Positions 1-12,256 of a stretch of DNA of 64,000 nucleotides are shown here, in pieces (position 1 is the stretch's first letter; every line of letters begins with the position of its first letter). The translations under genes were made by a program, and so were the position numbers. Source of the stretch: Quercus robur (lineage: Eukaryota > Streptophyta > Magnoliopsida > Fagales > Fagaceae); NCBI RefSeq assembly GCF_932294415.1, contig NC_065541.1, forward strand, positions 29,186,790-29,250,789, given 5' to 3'. The notes under the pieces were generated by a model, which searched no databases, was not told the origin of the DNA, and saw only the letters and a list, made by a program, of their open reading frames with translations.

Positions 1-805
1 AAGCCAAGTATCAATGAAAGGCATAAAAGGCATCTAAAGTATTAATGCTTGGCAGTTGGCACTTAGGAATTGGGTTGGGTACTTTGGGAGATGTACAACC
101 ATGCATGTTAGCCACGTGTTTCATTTTTTTTTTTTTTTTTAGTGTGTACTGTTCGGTTGTGTTATTTCTTTTTTGGCTGAATAACTGTGTTAATAACTTA
201 ATTTTGATTAATAAAAGAATACAAATACAAACATATTTTTTAAACAATAAAAAAATGATTTGTATTTTAACATTTAGGCTACTATCATCTAATTAAACAC
301 CCTTTTATTTAGAATAGATCTTTAAAGTACAATTAAATTACTTATTCTTAATACCGTTGTAAAAAAAATGATAAATAAAACAAAAAAAGATATAACATTG
401 CTATTATTTTTGTAATGTTAATTTTGATTATTTATACTTTCTTTCCCTTTACCATCTAATATAAGATATGAAACTCATTTTATAATTTTTTTTATATTTT
501 TTTGGATATATTTGATGAGTTGTTATTTATTTTATAATTTTAAAATAATTAATTAAACTATTTATGACATCATCAGTTCGACCATCGGTCCGACTCCGGT
601 AGGACCAAAAAACCAAAAATCACTACTTTTTCGGTTCCGTCACCATTCCGGTTTTTAAAACCATGCTTCCACGCACTCTCTCACACTTGCCCACCCACCT
701 GAGATCTTAGATGCTACAATGGCACCCACTTGATTTATTAGTCTGAGAGTCATTATTAAAGGCAAAAATCACTTACTACTCTTTCCACTGCTTCTTATTT
801 GATTT

Positions 806-853
<48 letters not shown>

Positions 854-1810
854 GTTCAGACTATTTCTCTCTCTCATCTCCCACACTTTGGTTTAGATAG
901 GCGGTAGTTTTGGGTCATGGTTACGACAATAGAGGAGCCAAGGGTGGCTATATGGATTTGGGTTTTGATTTGTGGAGGAGTAGCATGACTGATTTGGGTC
1001 TGGGTTTTGAGGAGCGTGACATGTAGGTTGCAATTTGGGTTTTGGTGGTTATCGATTTGAGATTTTGGGTTGTTAGTGGACGCGGATTGGTTGCGGTGTC
1101 ATCGTGGGTGTGGTGGATCATCGGTGTTGCTAGTGGTGGCTCCATTCCTTTGCTTAAACCCAAATCCATGATAAGCTTATCATTTTCTTAGAAATGAAGT
1201 GAGCGACATCCATAAACCCATTCAACAAATCAACCATTGAAGATCATGTCTTCTTACATCCAATTTCCATGTTGCTAGGAACAAAATTTGATGTCATTTG
1301 CATCATTTATGGTTTGTCTGGATGTATTAAAATATCAATGAGTCAATGATAGTGGAAGTCTTGGATTGGGTCACAGATGATTCAAGCCTATTGTTATGGG
1401 TATTTAAAAGTTGGAATGAAGGGTGGAATCATCGTGGTGCTTGGATTTTTTGTGGGTTTTTTGTTTGCCACTAAAATCTGAATTTTATTTATTTATTTTA
1501 TAGGCACAAAGATCTGAGTCTATTGTACCTTGATTTGATCTGTATTAGTTTTCTGGGTGTATTTTTTCATGTTTGTGTATGTTCTTCATGTTTGTGAATT
1601 GTGAGAAACTAATACCATATTTTAATCTTGTTTTTGTTTTGTTTTTGTTTTTTTTCCTTGTTTTGGGAGGAAAGAGACATAAAATGAGTGTAAAAAGACT
1701 TATTTACCCCTCTTTTTTAACAGAGGTGGGTAACAGAGACTAAACAGAAGTAATCTCAGGTGGGTAAGTTAAATTCGGGTTAAATCACAGGTGGGTAATC
1801 TGTAATTATC
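1..1810. other. AT-rich intergenic DNA, no gene recognised
   Basis: No convincing coding sequence on either strand; the short open frames are low-complexity. The stretch holds poly-T runs, a CT microsatellite at 810-850, and a G/T-rich segment (about 940-1150). That segment resembles other gene-like but uncoded stretches in this window, at about 44500-45050 (complement) and 55200-55700. It may be old repeat DNA, but I see no clear terminal repeats. Confidence 0.5.
810..850. repeat. CT/GA microsatellite
   Basis: About twenty uninterrupted CT dinucleotides, followed by further CT-rich sequence to about 875. It is a simple sequence repeat with no associated gene. Confidence 0.95.
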
Positions 1811-1885
1811 CCTTTTTCTTTTCAAGATTTAAAGCCATTACCGTAGCCCGAAGTATTTCAAGCTACTGATTTTTGTGTATCATCA
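1811..1885 (+). mobile_element. 3'-end fragment of an LTR of the E1 family
   Basis: The last ~75 bases match the 3' end of the E1 LTR (5915-5988): both run from a T/C-rich tract through AAAGCCATTACC and CTACTGATTTT to a terminal CATCA. The copy is truncated on its left. It abuts the next minisatellite directly, with AGGGG following the LTR end. This is therefore a second, older integration of the same retrotransposon family into the same kind of repeat. Confidence 0.7.
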
Positions 1886-2032
1886 AGGGGTATTTTGGTC
1901 AATTTTGGGAGTATTTTGGTCATTTTTCAGGTTTCGGAGGTATTTGGTCATTTTTAGTTTTAAAGGGGTATTTAGCCATTTTTTAGGTTTTGGGGGTATT
2001 TTGGTAATTTTTAGGTTAGGGGTAATTTTGGT

Positions 2033-2065
<33 letters not shown>

Positions 2066-2352
2066 CCGGTTTTAGGGGCATTTTGGTCATTCTTAGGTTT
2101 AGGGGCTATTTTGGTCAATTTTTAGGTTTCAGGGGTATTTTGGTTATTTTTTAGGTTTAGGGGTATTTTTGTCATTTTTTAGGTTTCAAGGGTATTTTAA
2201 AGTTAGGTGGTTTGTAGAAATGATACTTGAATAATAATTGGGTACCTTGTTAAAACTCAATAAACATTAATGTTAATTGGGCTTAATTGGGTTAATACCC
2301 ATTTAACACAATTAATAATTGGGTGGGTTTGAGTTGATTTTGCCACCCCTAG
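1886..2352. repeat. Degenerate ~28-bp minisatellite with a hAT-like terminus
   Basis: Tandem variants of GGGGTATTTTGGTCATTTTT-AGGTTTC run from 1886 to about 2200, with a long poly-T run at about 2034-2065. They are followed by an AT-rich tail containing AATTGGGTTAATACCC and ending in TTTTGCCACCCCTAG. The reverse complement of that end, CTAGGGGTGGCAAAA, is the same terminus seen at 4689-4703. I read it as one end of a second copy of the minisatellite-bearing hAT-like element, whose other end is missing. Confidence 0.65.
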
Positions 2353-4689
2353 TTTTGGTCTTAATTGCTGGAAAAAAAAAATGGTTCTTGATTATTGTGA
2401 CCTTTTGATTCGCCATCCAATCATATTGTATTTATTTTTACCCTTTTTGGCTTTGAAACTCATGATTTTGCACCTTTTTCAAAAAAAAAATTTTAGGTCG
2501 TTGTTTTGACGCGTGAATCAAGGTCGGACAAAATACAGTATCGACACCCTAGACACTTGTCATTTTTTGCACAAATTTTAGGAGCCTCTTTCAAGAAATA
2601 ATACCAAAACTTAATTCTCATTGGTCCAAGAACAATCGTGAGATAGACTTTTTTGACAATTCGATAGTTGGCAGATAGGGGATTTGAATTTTGGAAGTCT
2701 CCATGAGAAACACTCCTAAGTTTCAATTGAGTTATAAGGCTCTTTGCAATCTCAAAATGTAATTGAGCATTTAAAATAATGGCTAATTTGTTTTGATTAG
2801 TCCTTGTTTGATAGCTCAAAAGCCTAATCCCTCTTAGGCTTAAGCTAATTAGATGAGAACTGACAAAAATCATGTAATTATCCTCTAAAAATATATAGAT
2901 ATAATTGAAACAAAATCAGATAAGTAAAAAAAAAAAAAATTAGAAATGTGGAAACCTAAGGTCAAAGTGTGGATTGACACTTTGAACAAAGCATAGAGCC
3001 TCGATCTAGGCACTCTGTATGCTGACACACCATTTTCTAACAATCGAATTTTTTTTCCTTTACACAATTTACTAATTCGAATTCATTCATGGTCAATTAT
3101 CAAGAAAGGAGGTTCCCAAAAATTTCTCCCAAATAAATAGATAGAAGGTAACAAGATACAGGACTTTTTTTCCTGAATTCTAGTTTTCTCATGTGTACTC
3201 TTTCACTTGACATTTATCAAAAACCCTTTTATACTTCCTTAGAAAAGCCACAAATTTATTTGAAGAAATCATCATTTTTTAGCCCACACAAAGAAAAGAC
3301 CAACACTATTTAGAGGAATAAACCCGAGTTATCTATTCTAGGCAATTGTCTGCATCTACTCTAGCAACATCATTCTCGGCGAAATCAACAACACGTGCTC
3401 CTAAAATCAGTATCGCCGATTTAAGGGATGTGTTAATTATCAATAGAGGAGTTGTGTATGCAGGCATTCGCATGAAATAATGACTAATTTGTTGAGGATG
3501 ACCATTGAGTGATAATTCCATGAATTATATTTTTCATTGATAACATGTTTCCAGTAGTGTGTTGTGAAAAAATAAACCCATTCACACAAGATTAAAGAAA
3601 GAGAGAAGAAAAATAGACACGGACATCTACCCGTAGTGACAGAAAAAGTTCCACTATAAAATATAGAGATTATAATAGTAGCACATAAAACACTCTCACA
3701 AGAATCAAACCCCAAATTCAAATACATCCTTGGCTCTCTCACACAAAGAATAGAGCACCCTATTGTACTTGCACTAGTCTTGTAGTAGTACTACACTTTC
3801 TCACTCATCCAATTCAACTATTGCCGCATGGTAACATACATATATATAGTGTGCTAAAGTCGTCTACTATTACAACTCCTAAACCAAGTAGTACTTGGTT
3901 TTCTAAACTTTGCTATACATGGCAATATCACTTTCCTAGTTTAACTAGGATTCGGTCAAACACCCTTGACCAACAAGCCACCTACTCAACAAATTAATTA
4001 TGTAACATGTATATATTTGGTTTACTTTCAATGTTTTGTTGATGTACATAATGGAGTGTTTGTTTGGCATCAATTTTTTTTTTTTTACACTAAAAATAAA
4101 CTAAAATATACTTATATTTCAAATGTGAGAGAATATAAGGTTTTAAAAAGCTATAAAAAACAAAATAAGCTAAAAGTTAAAGGAAAAAGTCGGTGTCAAA
4201 TTAATGGACCTTACATTTTACATGATATTGTTAATTTTGAAGAGTGGTGTATAAAGTGATGGCATGCACATGAGGAATGGAAAATTGAAAATCTTGTCAC
4301 GTGATCATTGTTCGTCCCAAAACTCAATTATGAATATAGTGGTAATTGAGCAGGGTTAGGATCACAACTAATTTGTATTATGAGCTAATATTAATCCACA
4401 ATGGGAGATTTGAACGAGAACAAGAAATAGCTGTGTAAAAATCATGTTAAACTCAATTCTTATCATTTCATATCATGGATTGTGTTACAAGGATTTCTTT
4501 CAGGAACAAAGATACTCTCCTTTTGTACAATTCTCTCTTTCTCTCATGTATTCTATGTCTTTTTCTTTGCACTTATCCTTCCTTATATTAGCTTTATCTT
4601 CTTCTTTAGAGTGTGTTGTCCTTGTCCACTTGGATAACTTCCTGTCCCATCGGGTCTTCTTTTCTCACTTTTTCATCATGAAAGGAGAC
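2353..4689. other. Intergenic DNA, no gene recognised
   Basis: AT-rich sequence with poly-A/T runs. Several short open frames occur on both strands, but none has a recognisable domain, splice structure or family resemblance. I see no terminal repeats that would define an element. Confidence 0.4.
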
Positions 4690-4860
4690 TAGGGGTGGCA
4701 AAATCAACAGAAACCCATTTGCCCACCCAAACCTACCCACTTAAATGAGACCCAAACCCACCTAATTATTAATTGGGTTAAATAGGTATTAACCCAATTA
4801 ACATTAATGTTTATTGGGTTTTTACCCAATTAGACCCGATTATAATCCAAGTATCATTTC

Positions 4861-5510
4861 TACAAATCACCCAACTCTAAAATACCCCAAAACCACTAAA
4901 AATTATCAAAATACCCCCCTAAACCTAGAAAATGACCAAAATACCCCTAAAACCTAAAAAAAGACCAAAATAACCCCCCCCCCCCCCCAAACCTAAAAAT
5001 TACCAAAATACTCTTGAAACCTAAAAAATGAGCAAAATACATCCAAAACCTAAAAATTGACCAAAATACCCCTAAACCTAAAAAATGACCAAAATACCCC
5101 TTGAAACCTAAAAATTGACCAAAATACCCCCTAAACCTTAAAAAGATCAAAATACCCCTAAAACATTAAAAAAAAGACCAAAATACCCCTCTAAACCTAA
5201 AAATTACCAAAACACCCCCGAAATCTAAAAAAAGATCGAAATTCCCCTAAAACCTAAAAATTGACCAAAATACCCCTGCAACCTAAAAAAAGACCAAAAT
5301 ACCTCATAAACCTAAAAATGACCAAAGTACCCCCTGAAACCTAAAAAATGACCAAAATACCCCCCAAAACCTAAAAATTGACCAAAATACCCCTAAACCT
5401 AAAAAATGACCAAAATAGCCCTGAAATCTAAAAATTGACCAAAATACCTCAAAAACCTAAAAAAATGACCAAAAATACCCCCGAAACTTAAAAATCACCA
5501 AAATACCCCT
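4861..5510. repeat. Minisatellite, left part of the hAT-like element
   Basis: Over twenty degenerate units of AAACCTAAAAATGACCAAAATACCCC, the reverse complement of the 1886-2200 repeat, with a poly-C run near 4975. The array is cut at 5510 by the E1 5' LTR and resumes at 40234 in the same orientation. The open frames in it are repeat artefacts. Confidence 0.9.
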
Positions 5511-5988
5511 TGATAGGGATCAAATTAAATTTAGTTTGTCCAAAGTGGTCGTCCATAACCAAACCATGTCCAAAAGCGTCACGAGGAAAGAAACCCAACA
5601 GAAACAATGTATGCATGAACAGTATCCGTCCATGGGTAACAAGACCATCCTATCTCAAAAGAACTATTCAAAAGGTTCCATATAATCAGACCATGATGCA
5701 CTACTTCTAAAACGTGGAGAGGATTCCCCGTAATCTACTCCATGTACCCCATTTTCTCTATTAACCACACATGTCTCCCATGATGATGGTGGATTCGAAC
5801 AAGTAGACCCACTTCTAACTTTCTATAAAAGGATCAAGTCTCATTCACCCGAGGTAAGTTCTACGATTCACAGTTTCCCTTGGTCGAGTTACACTAGTCA
5901 CCCTTGACAATCTTCTCTTTCTTTTCAAGTCATAAAGCCATTACCATAGTCCAAAACATTCTAGCCTACTGATTTTCATGCATCATCA
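5511..5988 (+). repeat. E1 5' LTR
   Basis: It starts TGATAGGGATC, ends CATCATCA, and is followed by the primer-binding site. It is about 105 bp shorter than the 3' LTR; one missing block corresponds to the palindromic stretch at 39804-39832. A TATA-like CTATAAAAGG lies near 5822. Confidence 0.85.
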
Positions 5989-5989
5989 G

Positions 5990-6010
5990 TTGACGCCGTC
6001 AATGGGAAGA
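5990..6010 (+). promoter_or_regulatory. E1 primer-binding site (degenerate)
   Basis: TTGACGCCGTCAATGGGAA directly follows the 5' LTR. It is a mutated version of the TTGGCGCCGTCTGTGGGAA site common in plant gypsy elements; E2 has a closer match at its own LTR boundary. Confidence 0.65.
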
Positions 6011-6317
6011 ACAAGATAAGGTGGTAAGCAAAGCTCCCAAGTGCTAACCACCTAGCTTTCCAAGACAAAGGGCAGTATGGTTTGGGCTAGGTCAATGACC
6101 ACTAGTCCAGAGCACTAGGAGAGTGGAAACACCTCCAGTCACCCAAACCGTTCTTTAGCACCACCACTGACCATTCAACAACAGTTGCAATCCATGGCTG
6201 CTTTAATGGCGGACTTGACACAACAAGACCAAGAGTTAACTAGTTAATAGACACCGTCGACAACGTTGTGGTGAGGAGCACAGGCAAAATTCAGAGAATA
6301 AAGGGGCTGAAAATGGC

Positions 6318-7345
6318 GCTGAGGGAGGAGATCATTATAGAGGTACTGTCACTCGTAGAGTACCACACTTAGAGAGAGAGATGGATCAAATGAAAAGAGC
6401 CATAGAGGAGATGAAGGACTCCATAAAGAGGGCAAATCATGTGGATCACCTCGTCCACAAGACTGACTCTCCCTTCATCATGTCCATCACCGGTCACCCC
6501 CTACCTCCAAATTCAAAATGCCTACCTTGGAATCATATGATGGAATGCGGGACCCTTGCGATCACATTGCCACGTTCAAGACGACCATGCACCTCCAAGG
6601 TGTTCTAGATGAAATCATGTGCAGATCCCTTCCCCCTACGTTGAAAGGCCCAACCAAAGTATGGTTTGGTAAGCTACCACCAAACACCATAACTTTGTTT
6701 TAGGAGTTAAGAAAGTTGTTCGTCAACAACTTTGTCAATGGCCAAAAGCATAAGCATTCCTCGTCCAGTTTGCTGAACATAAAACATGGAGAAAATGAGA
6801 GTATGCGTACTTTCATTAGTCATTTAACAGGAAAGCCTTGTCGATGGATGAGATGGATGACAAGATCCTCTTGGCAGTCTTCTACAATGGAGTTAATTCA
6901 GATTTGTTCATCCATAAGCTATCTTACCTGGAGTTGCAGACGATGGTTGAGTTGATATATTCAGCCCAAAGTTTCATGAACGCAAAAGACGCAATTATTG
7001 CTATGAAAAAGAAGAAGGTTGAATGAGTGGAAAATACACCATCCTGAGCAGGGCCCTCATCCAAAGAAGGCCAAGATAGGGGAGAAAAGGGATCGAAACG
7101 GCAAGAAGGCAGGGTCGTCCTTAGGACAATACTCCAACTACACTCCCCTGAATACCCCACTTGACCAAGTACTGATGCAGATTAAAGATGACCTGTCCTT
7201 AAAATGGCCCGAGAAGATGAAAGGAGATCCTAGCATGCGGGACAAAAGCAAGTACTGTCGTTTCCACTGAGAACATGGACATGATACGGACGAGTGTTAC
7301 GACTTGAAGCAGCAAATTGAAGTTTTTATTAAGCAGGGAAAGTTG
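6318..7345 (+). pseudogene. E1 gag remnant
   Basis: Retrotransposon capsid-like polypeptide spread over several frames. Recognisable blocks are YDGMRDPCDHIATFKTTMH near 6535, KVWFGKLPPNT near 6657, LRKLFVNNFVNGQKHK near 6710, and MDDKILLAVFYNGVNSDLFI near 6850. A zinc-knuckle-like CRFH-HGHDTDEC segment lies at about 7256-7300, interrupted by a TGA. At least four stops or frame changes separate the blocks, so no full-length protein is possible. The order and content match gag of plant Tat-type gypsy elements. Confidence 0.8.
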
Positions 7346-7999
7346 AAAAATTTCCTTGGACGAGACCACAGGGACAAAAGGCAACCAATGAAAGGCAAAG
7401 CAGAAGAACCAGTGCGTCAACCGCTTGGAGAAATAAGGGTCATTGTAGGGGGCATATCAACTGAAAGCTCGTCCAAAGCCAAAAAGACCTACCTGCAGGT
7501 AGTCCAGAATGTTCAATTATTTGGACGACCACCAAGGACATTCAGAGAAGACGCGCCTGCCATTATTTTCACGAACAAAGATGCAGGACAACTACACCAT
7601 CCTAGTGATGATGCAATTGTCATCACTTTGGCGATTACAAATTATACAACTAGAAGGGTGTTAATAGACAATGGGAGTTCAGCAGACATCCTCTAATATC
7701 CAGCCCTCCAGCAAATGGGAATTAACAAGGAGTTACTTTGTCTAATGAGTGTGCCTTTAATTGGATTCGGAGGAATGAAGTTTCTACCAGTGGGCACTAT
7801 CTCCTTGCCATTCATAGTTAGCTCTTACCCGCGGCAAATCAATAAAGAAGTGAACTTCCTTGTTGTGGACTATTTGTCCCTGTATAATGCCATCATTAGA
7901 TGACCAACTTTGAACAATTGGAGGGCCGCAACATCCACCTACCCCTTGTCTGTCAAATTCCCAACGGAGTATGGCATTGAGGAAGTATAAGGAGACCAA
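7346..7999 (+). pseudogene. E1 aspartic protease remnant
   Basis: The frame continues from the gag zinc knuckle into RVLIDNGSSADIL near 7655. This is the retropepsin active-site region in the variant (DNGSSADIL) usual for this plant lineage. A TAA follows, after which PALQQMGINKELL and GFGGMKFLPVGTISLPF continue the protease fold. The stop and later frame breaks disable it. Confidence 0.75.
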
Positions 8000-8026
8000 C
8001 TAGCTACTAGAGAGTGTTACTTAGCA

Positions 8027-9557
8027 ATGTTGGCCATGGACGAGCAGATACGGACGATGAACATTGAAGAAAGAAGAACATTGGCTGAACCAATTGAAGT
8101 ATTGGAAGATGTACCATTGGACGAGTCCAACCCCGAGAAGTTTACCAGGATTGGGACAAGCATGGAAGAGAAGACAAAGCAGGACCTCGTCCGATTCCTT
8201 AAGAAGAACATGGATGTTTTTGCTTGGAGCCATGAAGACATGTTGGGATTGACCCAAGTGTGATTACTCATCATTTAAATGTATCCCTATCTCACAAACC
8301 CGTCCATTAGAAGAAGAAAACGTTTGCCCTAAAACGAGACAATGCCATCAAAGAAGAATTCTGAAGTTGGTAACAACAAAGTTTGTCCACGAAGTCTACT
8401 ACCCTGATTGGCTAGCTAATGTAGTGATGGTCAAAAAAGCTAATGGCAAATGGAGGATGTGCATGGAATTTACAAATTTGTACAAAGCTTGCCCCAAGGA
8501 TAGTTATCCTCTTCCACGCATTAACCAGCTGGTGGACTCAATAGCTGGACTCAAACTGCTGAGTTTCATGGACACATTCTCAGGGTACAACCAGATTAAG
8601 ATAGACAAGGTAGACCAGGAGAAAACATCCTTTATTACAAGTCAAGATTTGTTTTGTTACAAAGTAATGCCATTTGGTCTGAAAAATGTAGGGGCTACCT
8701 ATCAAAGACTGGTCAACCACATGTTTCATCCACAAATTGGGCGAAATGTTGAAGTATATGTGGACAATATGCTGGTTAAAAGTGCAAGGGAGATACAACA
8801 TCTGGACGACCTTCAGGAGACTTTTAACACACTTAGATGATACAAGATGAAGCTGAATCCAAGCGATTTTGAACATGGAGCCCCCAAAAAATGTCAAGGA
8901 TATCCAAAGCCTCACTAGACAAGTAGCAACCTTTAACAAGTTCATTTCAAAGGCTACTGATAAGTGTTTACCATTTTTCAGTGTGTTAAGAAGAGCATTT
9001 GAATGGACGGACGAGTGCTAACAAGCATTTGAAGACCTTAAGGCTTATTTCAGCTCAACTCTATTGTTGAGCCCGTCTTTACCAAGTGAAGAGTTATATC
9101 TTTACCTAGTGATGTCCCCTTATGCAGCGAGTTCAGCCTTAATTAGGGAAGAAGGAAAGATACAAAAGCCCCTCTACTACACCAGCAAAGCTTTAAGAGG
9201 AGATGAAGGACGATACCTGCCAATGGAAAACTTAGCCTTCTTATTAGTAATAACAGCAAGAAAGCTCAGGCCTTATTTCCAAGCTCATGTTATCAACATC
9301 CTGATGGATCACCCGCTGAAGAAGGCTATGAATAAGCTGGAAGCCGCTGGACAATTGATCCAGTGGACAGTGGAACTTAGTGAATTTGACATGCGATATC
9401 GACCAAGAAAAGCAATAAAAGCTTAAGTCCTTGCAGACTTCATTGCCAAATTTACTTCTGCCCGTGATCAGCAAAATGGAGACCAAGGGACAAAGTAGTG
9501 GGTCGTCCGTGTGTATGGTTCGTCTACATAGTATGTAGAAGGAGTTGGAATAGTATT
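8027..9557 (+). pseudogene. E1 reverse transcriptase and RNase H remnant
   Basis: RT motifs in order: DVFAWSHEDMLGL (about 8214), NGKWRMCMEFTNLYKACPKD (about 8443), FSGYNQIKI, VMPFGLKNVGATYQR, and YVDNMLVKS near 8758. The catalytic YVDD is changed to YVDN. A first, degenerate RNase H (LYLVMSPYAASSALI) spans about 9090-9420, ending in a TAA inside RKAIKA-VLADF. A second, archaeal-type RNase H begins near 9500 (VYGSS, with Tyr in place of the first catalytic Asp). S1 interrupts it after GVGIV, and it resumes at 29717. Two RNase H domains mark the Tat lineage. Confidence 0.82.
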
Positions 9558-10023
9558 TGAAAGTTCAAATAATGTGTAAAACACCTATGAACATTTAGAC
9601 CCCTAATTTACAAATTACCAACACAAGCTTATAATCAAACAATGTATGTGCGGAATATGAAAATAAGTTAAAACAGAATTGGTAAAACAATCTAAACCGA
9701 AATTAATCACAACCACAGTAGTAATTAAAATGCAAAGATTAAGGGATGAGAGATGCAAATATAAAGACAACACAACGATGTGTTATCAAAAATGAAACCG
9801 AAGTCCTCGGCAAAAAATCTCTCCGCCGCCCTCCAAGCAGTCAATAATCCACTAGAGAATAAAGTTGGGATACATGAATAGCAAAAAACCCTCCAAGCCT
9901 AATCTACCTAGTGCACCTAAGCCCTCCAAGCTTCTTGCTCCAATAGGGTTACTCCAAACCTTGTCTTCTTTAGCTTACTGGATCCCACAATAGCCCATTG
10001 CATCAACCAAAATGAATTGGTCC

Positions 10024-10248
10024 TGTGCACGCCAAAAACGAGGTTTATGGGCCGGCCCTCGCTTGGGCTCACAATCTATTTTAATGTGGGCTTTGGATTT
10101 CCTACTCTAGGTAGTTCTTAATGCAGAGACCCAAAAAAGCGACCTCTCTTATGAATTCCTCTACTCTCACTGCTACTATTCTGTTGCTTTCTCGCTCCCT
10201 CTACTCTTAGTCTCCTATGCCACCCTTCTCTCTCCTTTCTCTCTCCCT
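10024..10248 (-). repeat. E2 3' LTR, truncated
   Basis: It matches 14732 to about 14956 of the intact LTR, through TTATGGGCCGGCCC and AATGTGGGCTTTGGATTTCC to CACCCTTCTCTCTCC, and then stops. About 445 bp of the LTR are missing, together with the adjoining integrase-coding DNA. Confidence 0.8.
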
Positions 10249-10700
10249 TCACATTTCCACCAGAACCCCTGAGTCATTGCTCGGTGTGCTAATGAGCATC
10301 CCCCCACATGGCTGCCACATACCCCATCATGTAGCTTGGCCAAGAGTTCATTAACTTTCTTAGGGTGCAAAAACAAAAGGTACGACCCCCTAAAAGACCT
10401 CCGGCATAGCTTGCAATCTGCCGACAACCGGTATCGAGCAGCCACTCGGCGAACCCTATTGGCTTCCTTCTCATCATTTGAGACTTGATCCTCGGCTAAG
10501 AAGTCAATGATCGGGTCCATCCAACATGGCTCGATCGTCGAAATCACTGTAACTCTAACATTAATCGATGTATTAATGCTCGACTTCGCTATGAGCTCTA
10601 CCTTGATTAACCAAGGCATATCCTTCGTCATTGATGATGTCAACGTGGTTAGAGAGTCAGTATGTCTGTTTTGTCCCTAGGTAATTTGAGCCAACTTTGC
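10249..10700 (-). pseudogene. E2 end of RNase H linker and start of integrase (zinc-binding region)
   Basis: The minus-strand frame reads PWLIKVELIAKSS, PCWMDPIIDFLAEDQ, then the pre-integrase zinc segment LHDGVCGSHVGGCSLAHRA and QGFWWKCE. At that point it is cut by the deletion into the 3' LTR. The HHCC module is incomplete and no DDE core follows. Confidence 0.75.
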
Positions 10701-10729
10701 CATACAAAACTCATTCATGATCTGCTTTA

Positions 10730-12256
10730 CTACCTATAAGTACTTTTCATTCGAGAATCCCAAGCTTTAAAACTGCCCTGCACTTGGTAGACAACCAGCC
10801 GAGAATCTGAATAAATCTCCACATCCCGGGCACCCATACCTAAAACGGTTCTTAATCCAGCAAGCAAGGCCTCGTACTCAGCTTCGTTGTTGGAGGCCCT
10901 AAGCCCCAATCTAAAAGAGCGCTCCAATCGTATTCCTTCTGGGGTGATGATGACAATCCCAGCACCAGCCTTCATAGCACTTGATGCACCATCCACGAAG
11001 ACCTTCCACGGGCGACATTCCACGTGACAAACCACCTCCCCTTCGTTCTTGAGGGAAAACTCTGCAACAAAATCAGCAAGAACTTGGCCCTTCATTGAAC
11101 TTCTTGGCCTATACCTTATATTGAAGGATCCTAGCCGAGTCCCCCATTTAGCTATCCAGCCCGTAAAGTCAGACCTTTTCAATAACGACTGTAAAGGATA
11201 CTCGGTCAGGACGTAGACGGTATGAGCTTGAAAATAGTGAGGCAACCTCCTCGTAGCGTACACTAGTGCTAACACCAATTTTTCTAAGGGTAAATACCTT
11301 GTCTCGGCATCAACCAAGGTCTTACTGATGTAATACACAGGTTGCTGCACTTCTTGATCCCTTAACAACACGACACTCACAGCATGATCAGACACCGAAA
11401 GGTACATGAATAAGTCTTCCCCAGGTTCCGGGGCTGTTAACATGAGTGCCCGTATCAAATACTCCTTCAAATCCTGAAAAGCTCTTTCACATTCTTCATT
11501 CCACTGAAACCCCTTCCACTTCCTCAAAAGTTGGTAGAATGGACGATAACGATCGGCAAACTTAGAAATGAACCGATTAAGGGCAGCTAACATTTCGGTC
11601 AACACCTGCACTTCCTTTGGATTGCACGGCGGCTTAAGGCGTTGCACGGCTTCAATCTGATTGAGGTTGACTTCTATCCCACGGTTAGTGATTAGATAAC
11701 CTAGGAACTTGCCAGTCCCCACCCCGAAGGCACACTTGTCCGCGTTCAAGCGCAACTAATGTTGCCGAAGAACTTCAAACACCCTCTGGAGATCTTTTAT
11801 ATTCCGCGTTTCTTGTTTACTTTTTACCACCATGTCGTCAATGTACACCTCAACCGTACGCCCAATCTTGTCTCGAAACATTCTAGTCATCATTCGTTGA
11901 TACATTGCCCCGGCATTCTTTAACCCAAAGGGCATCACGGTGTAATGGTAGTTTGCATCAAGGGAGATGAATGTCGTCTTCTCTTGGTCCTCAACAGCTA
12001 GGGCGATCTGATGATAACCCTAAAACACGTCCAAAAAACTCATCCTCGAGTGCCCACAGGTGGCATCGACCAATTGATCTATCTTTGGCATAGGGAACGG
12101 GTCCTTTGGACATGCTTGGTTCAAATCCGTGAAATCTACACAAACTCTCCATTTGCCATTCTTCTTCTTAACCACCATGGTATTCGCCAGCCATTCCGAG
12201 AAGAAGATTTTCTTAATTGCCCCGGCCTCTTTTAACCTCCCGACCTGCTGTCTCAC
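10730..12256 (-). pseudogene. E2 reverse transcriptase and double RNase H
   Basis: RT begins near 12256 (minus) with NGKWRVCVDFTDLNQACPKD and is interrupted near 12020 by a TAG in the FLDVF-GYHQ block. It continues with VMPFGLKNAGAMYQR and an intact YIDDMVVKS near 11840, then a TAG at about 11757. The long frame 11755-10730 carries the RT thumb (KCAFGVGTGKFLGYL), a degenerate first RNase H (MYLSVSDHAVSVVLL), and an archaeal-type second RNase H with VFVDGASS, NNEAEYEALLAG and YSDSRLVV. The second domain therefore keeps its visible D, E and D positions. Confidence 0.82.

Noticed and set aside
948..1169. 73-codon minus-strand ORF in the G/T-rich segment
   Set aside because: Composition-driven; no domain or splice support.
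4861..5510. Possible CRISPR array or tandem-repeat protein
   Set aside because: Units are degenerate, have no unique spacers, and lie in plant nuclear DNA; this is a minisatellite. Its Phe/Gly-rich ORF is an artefact.
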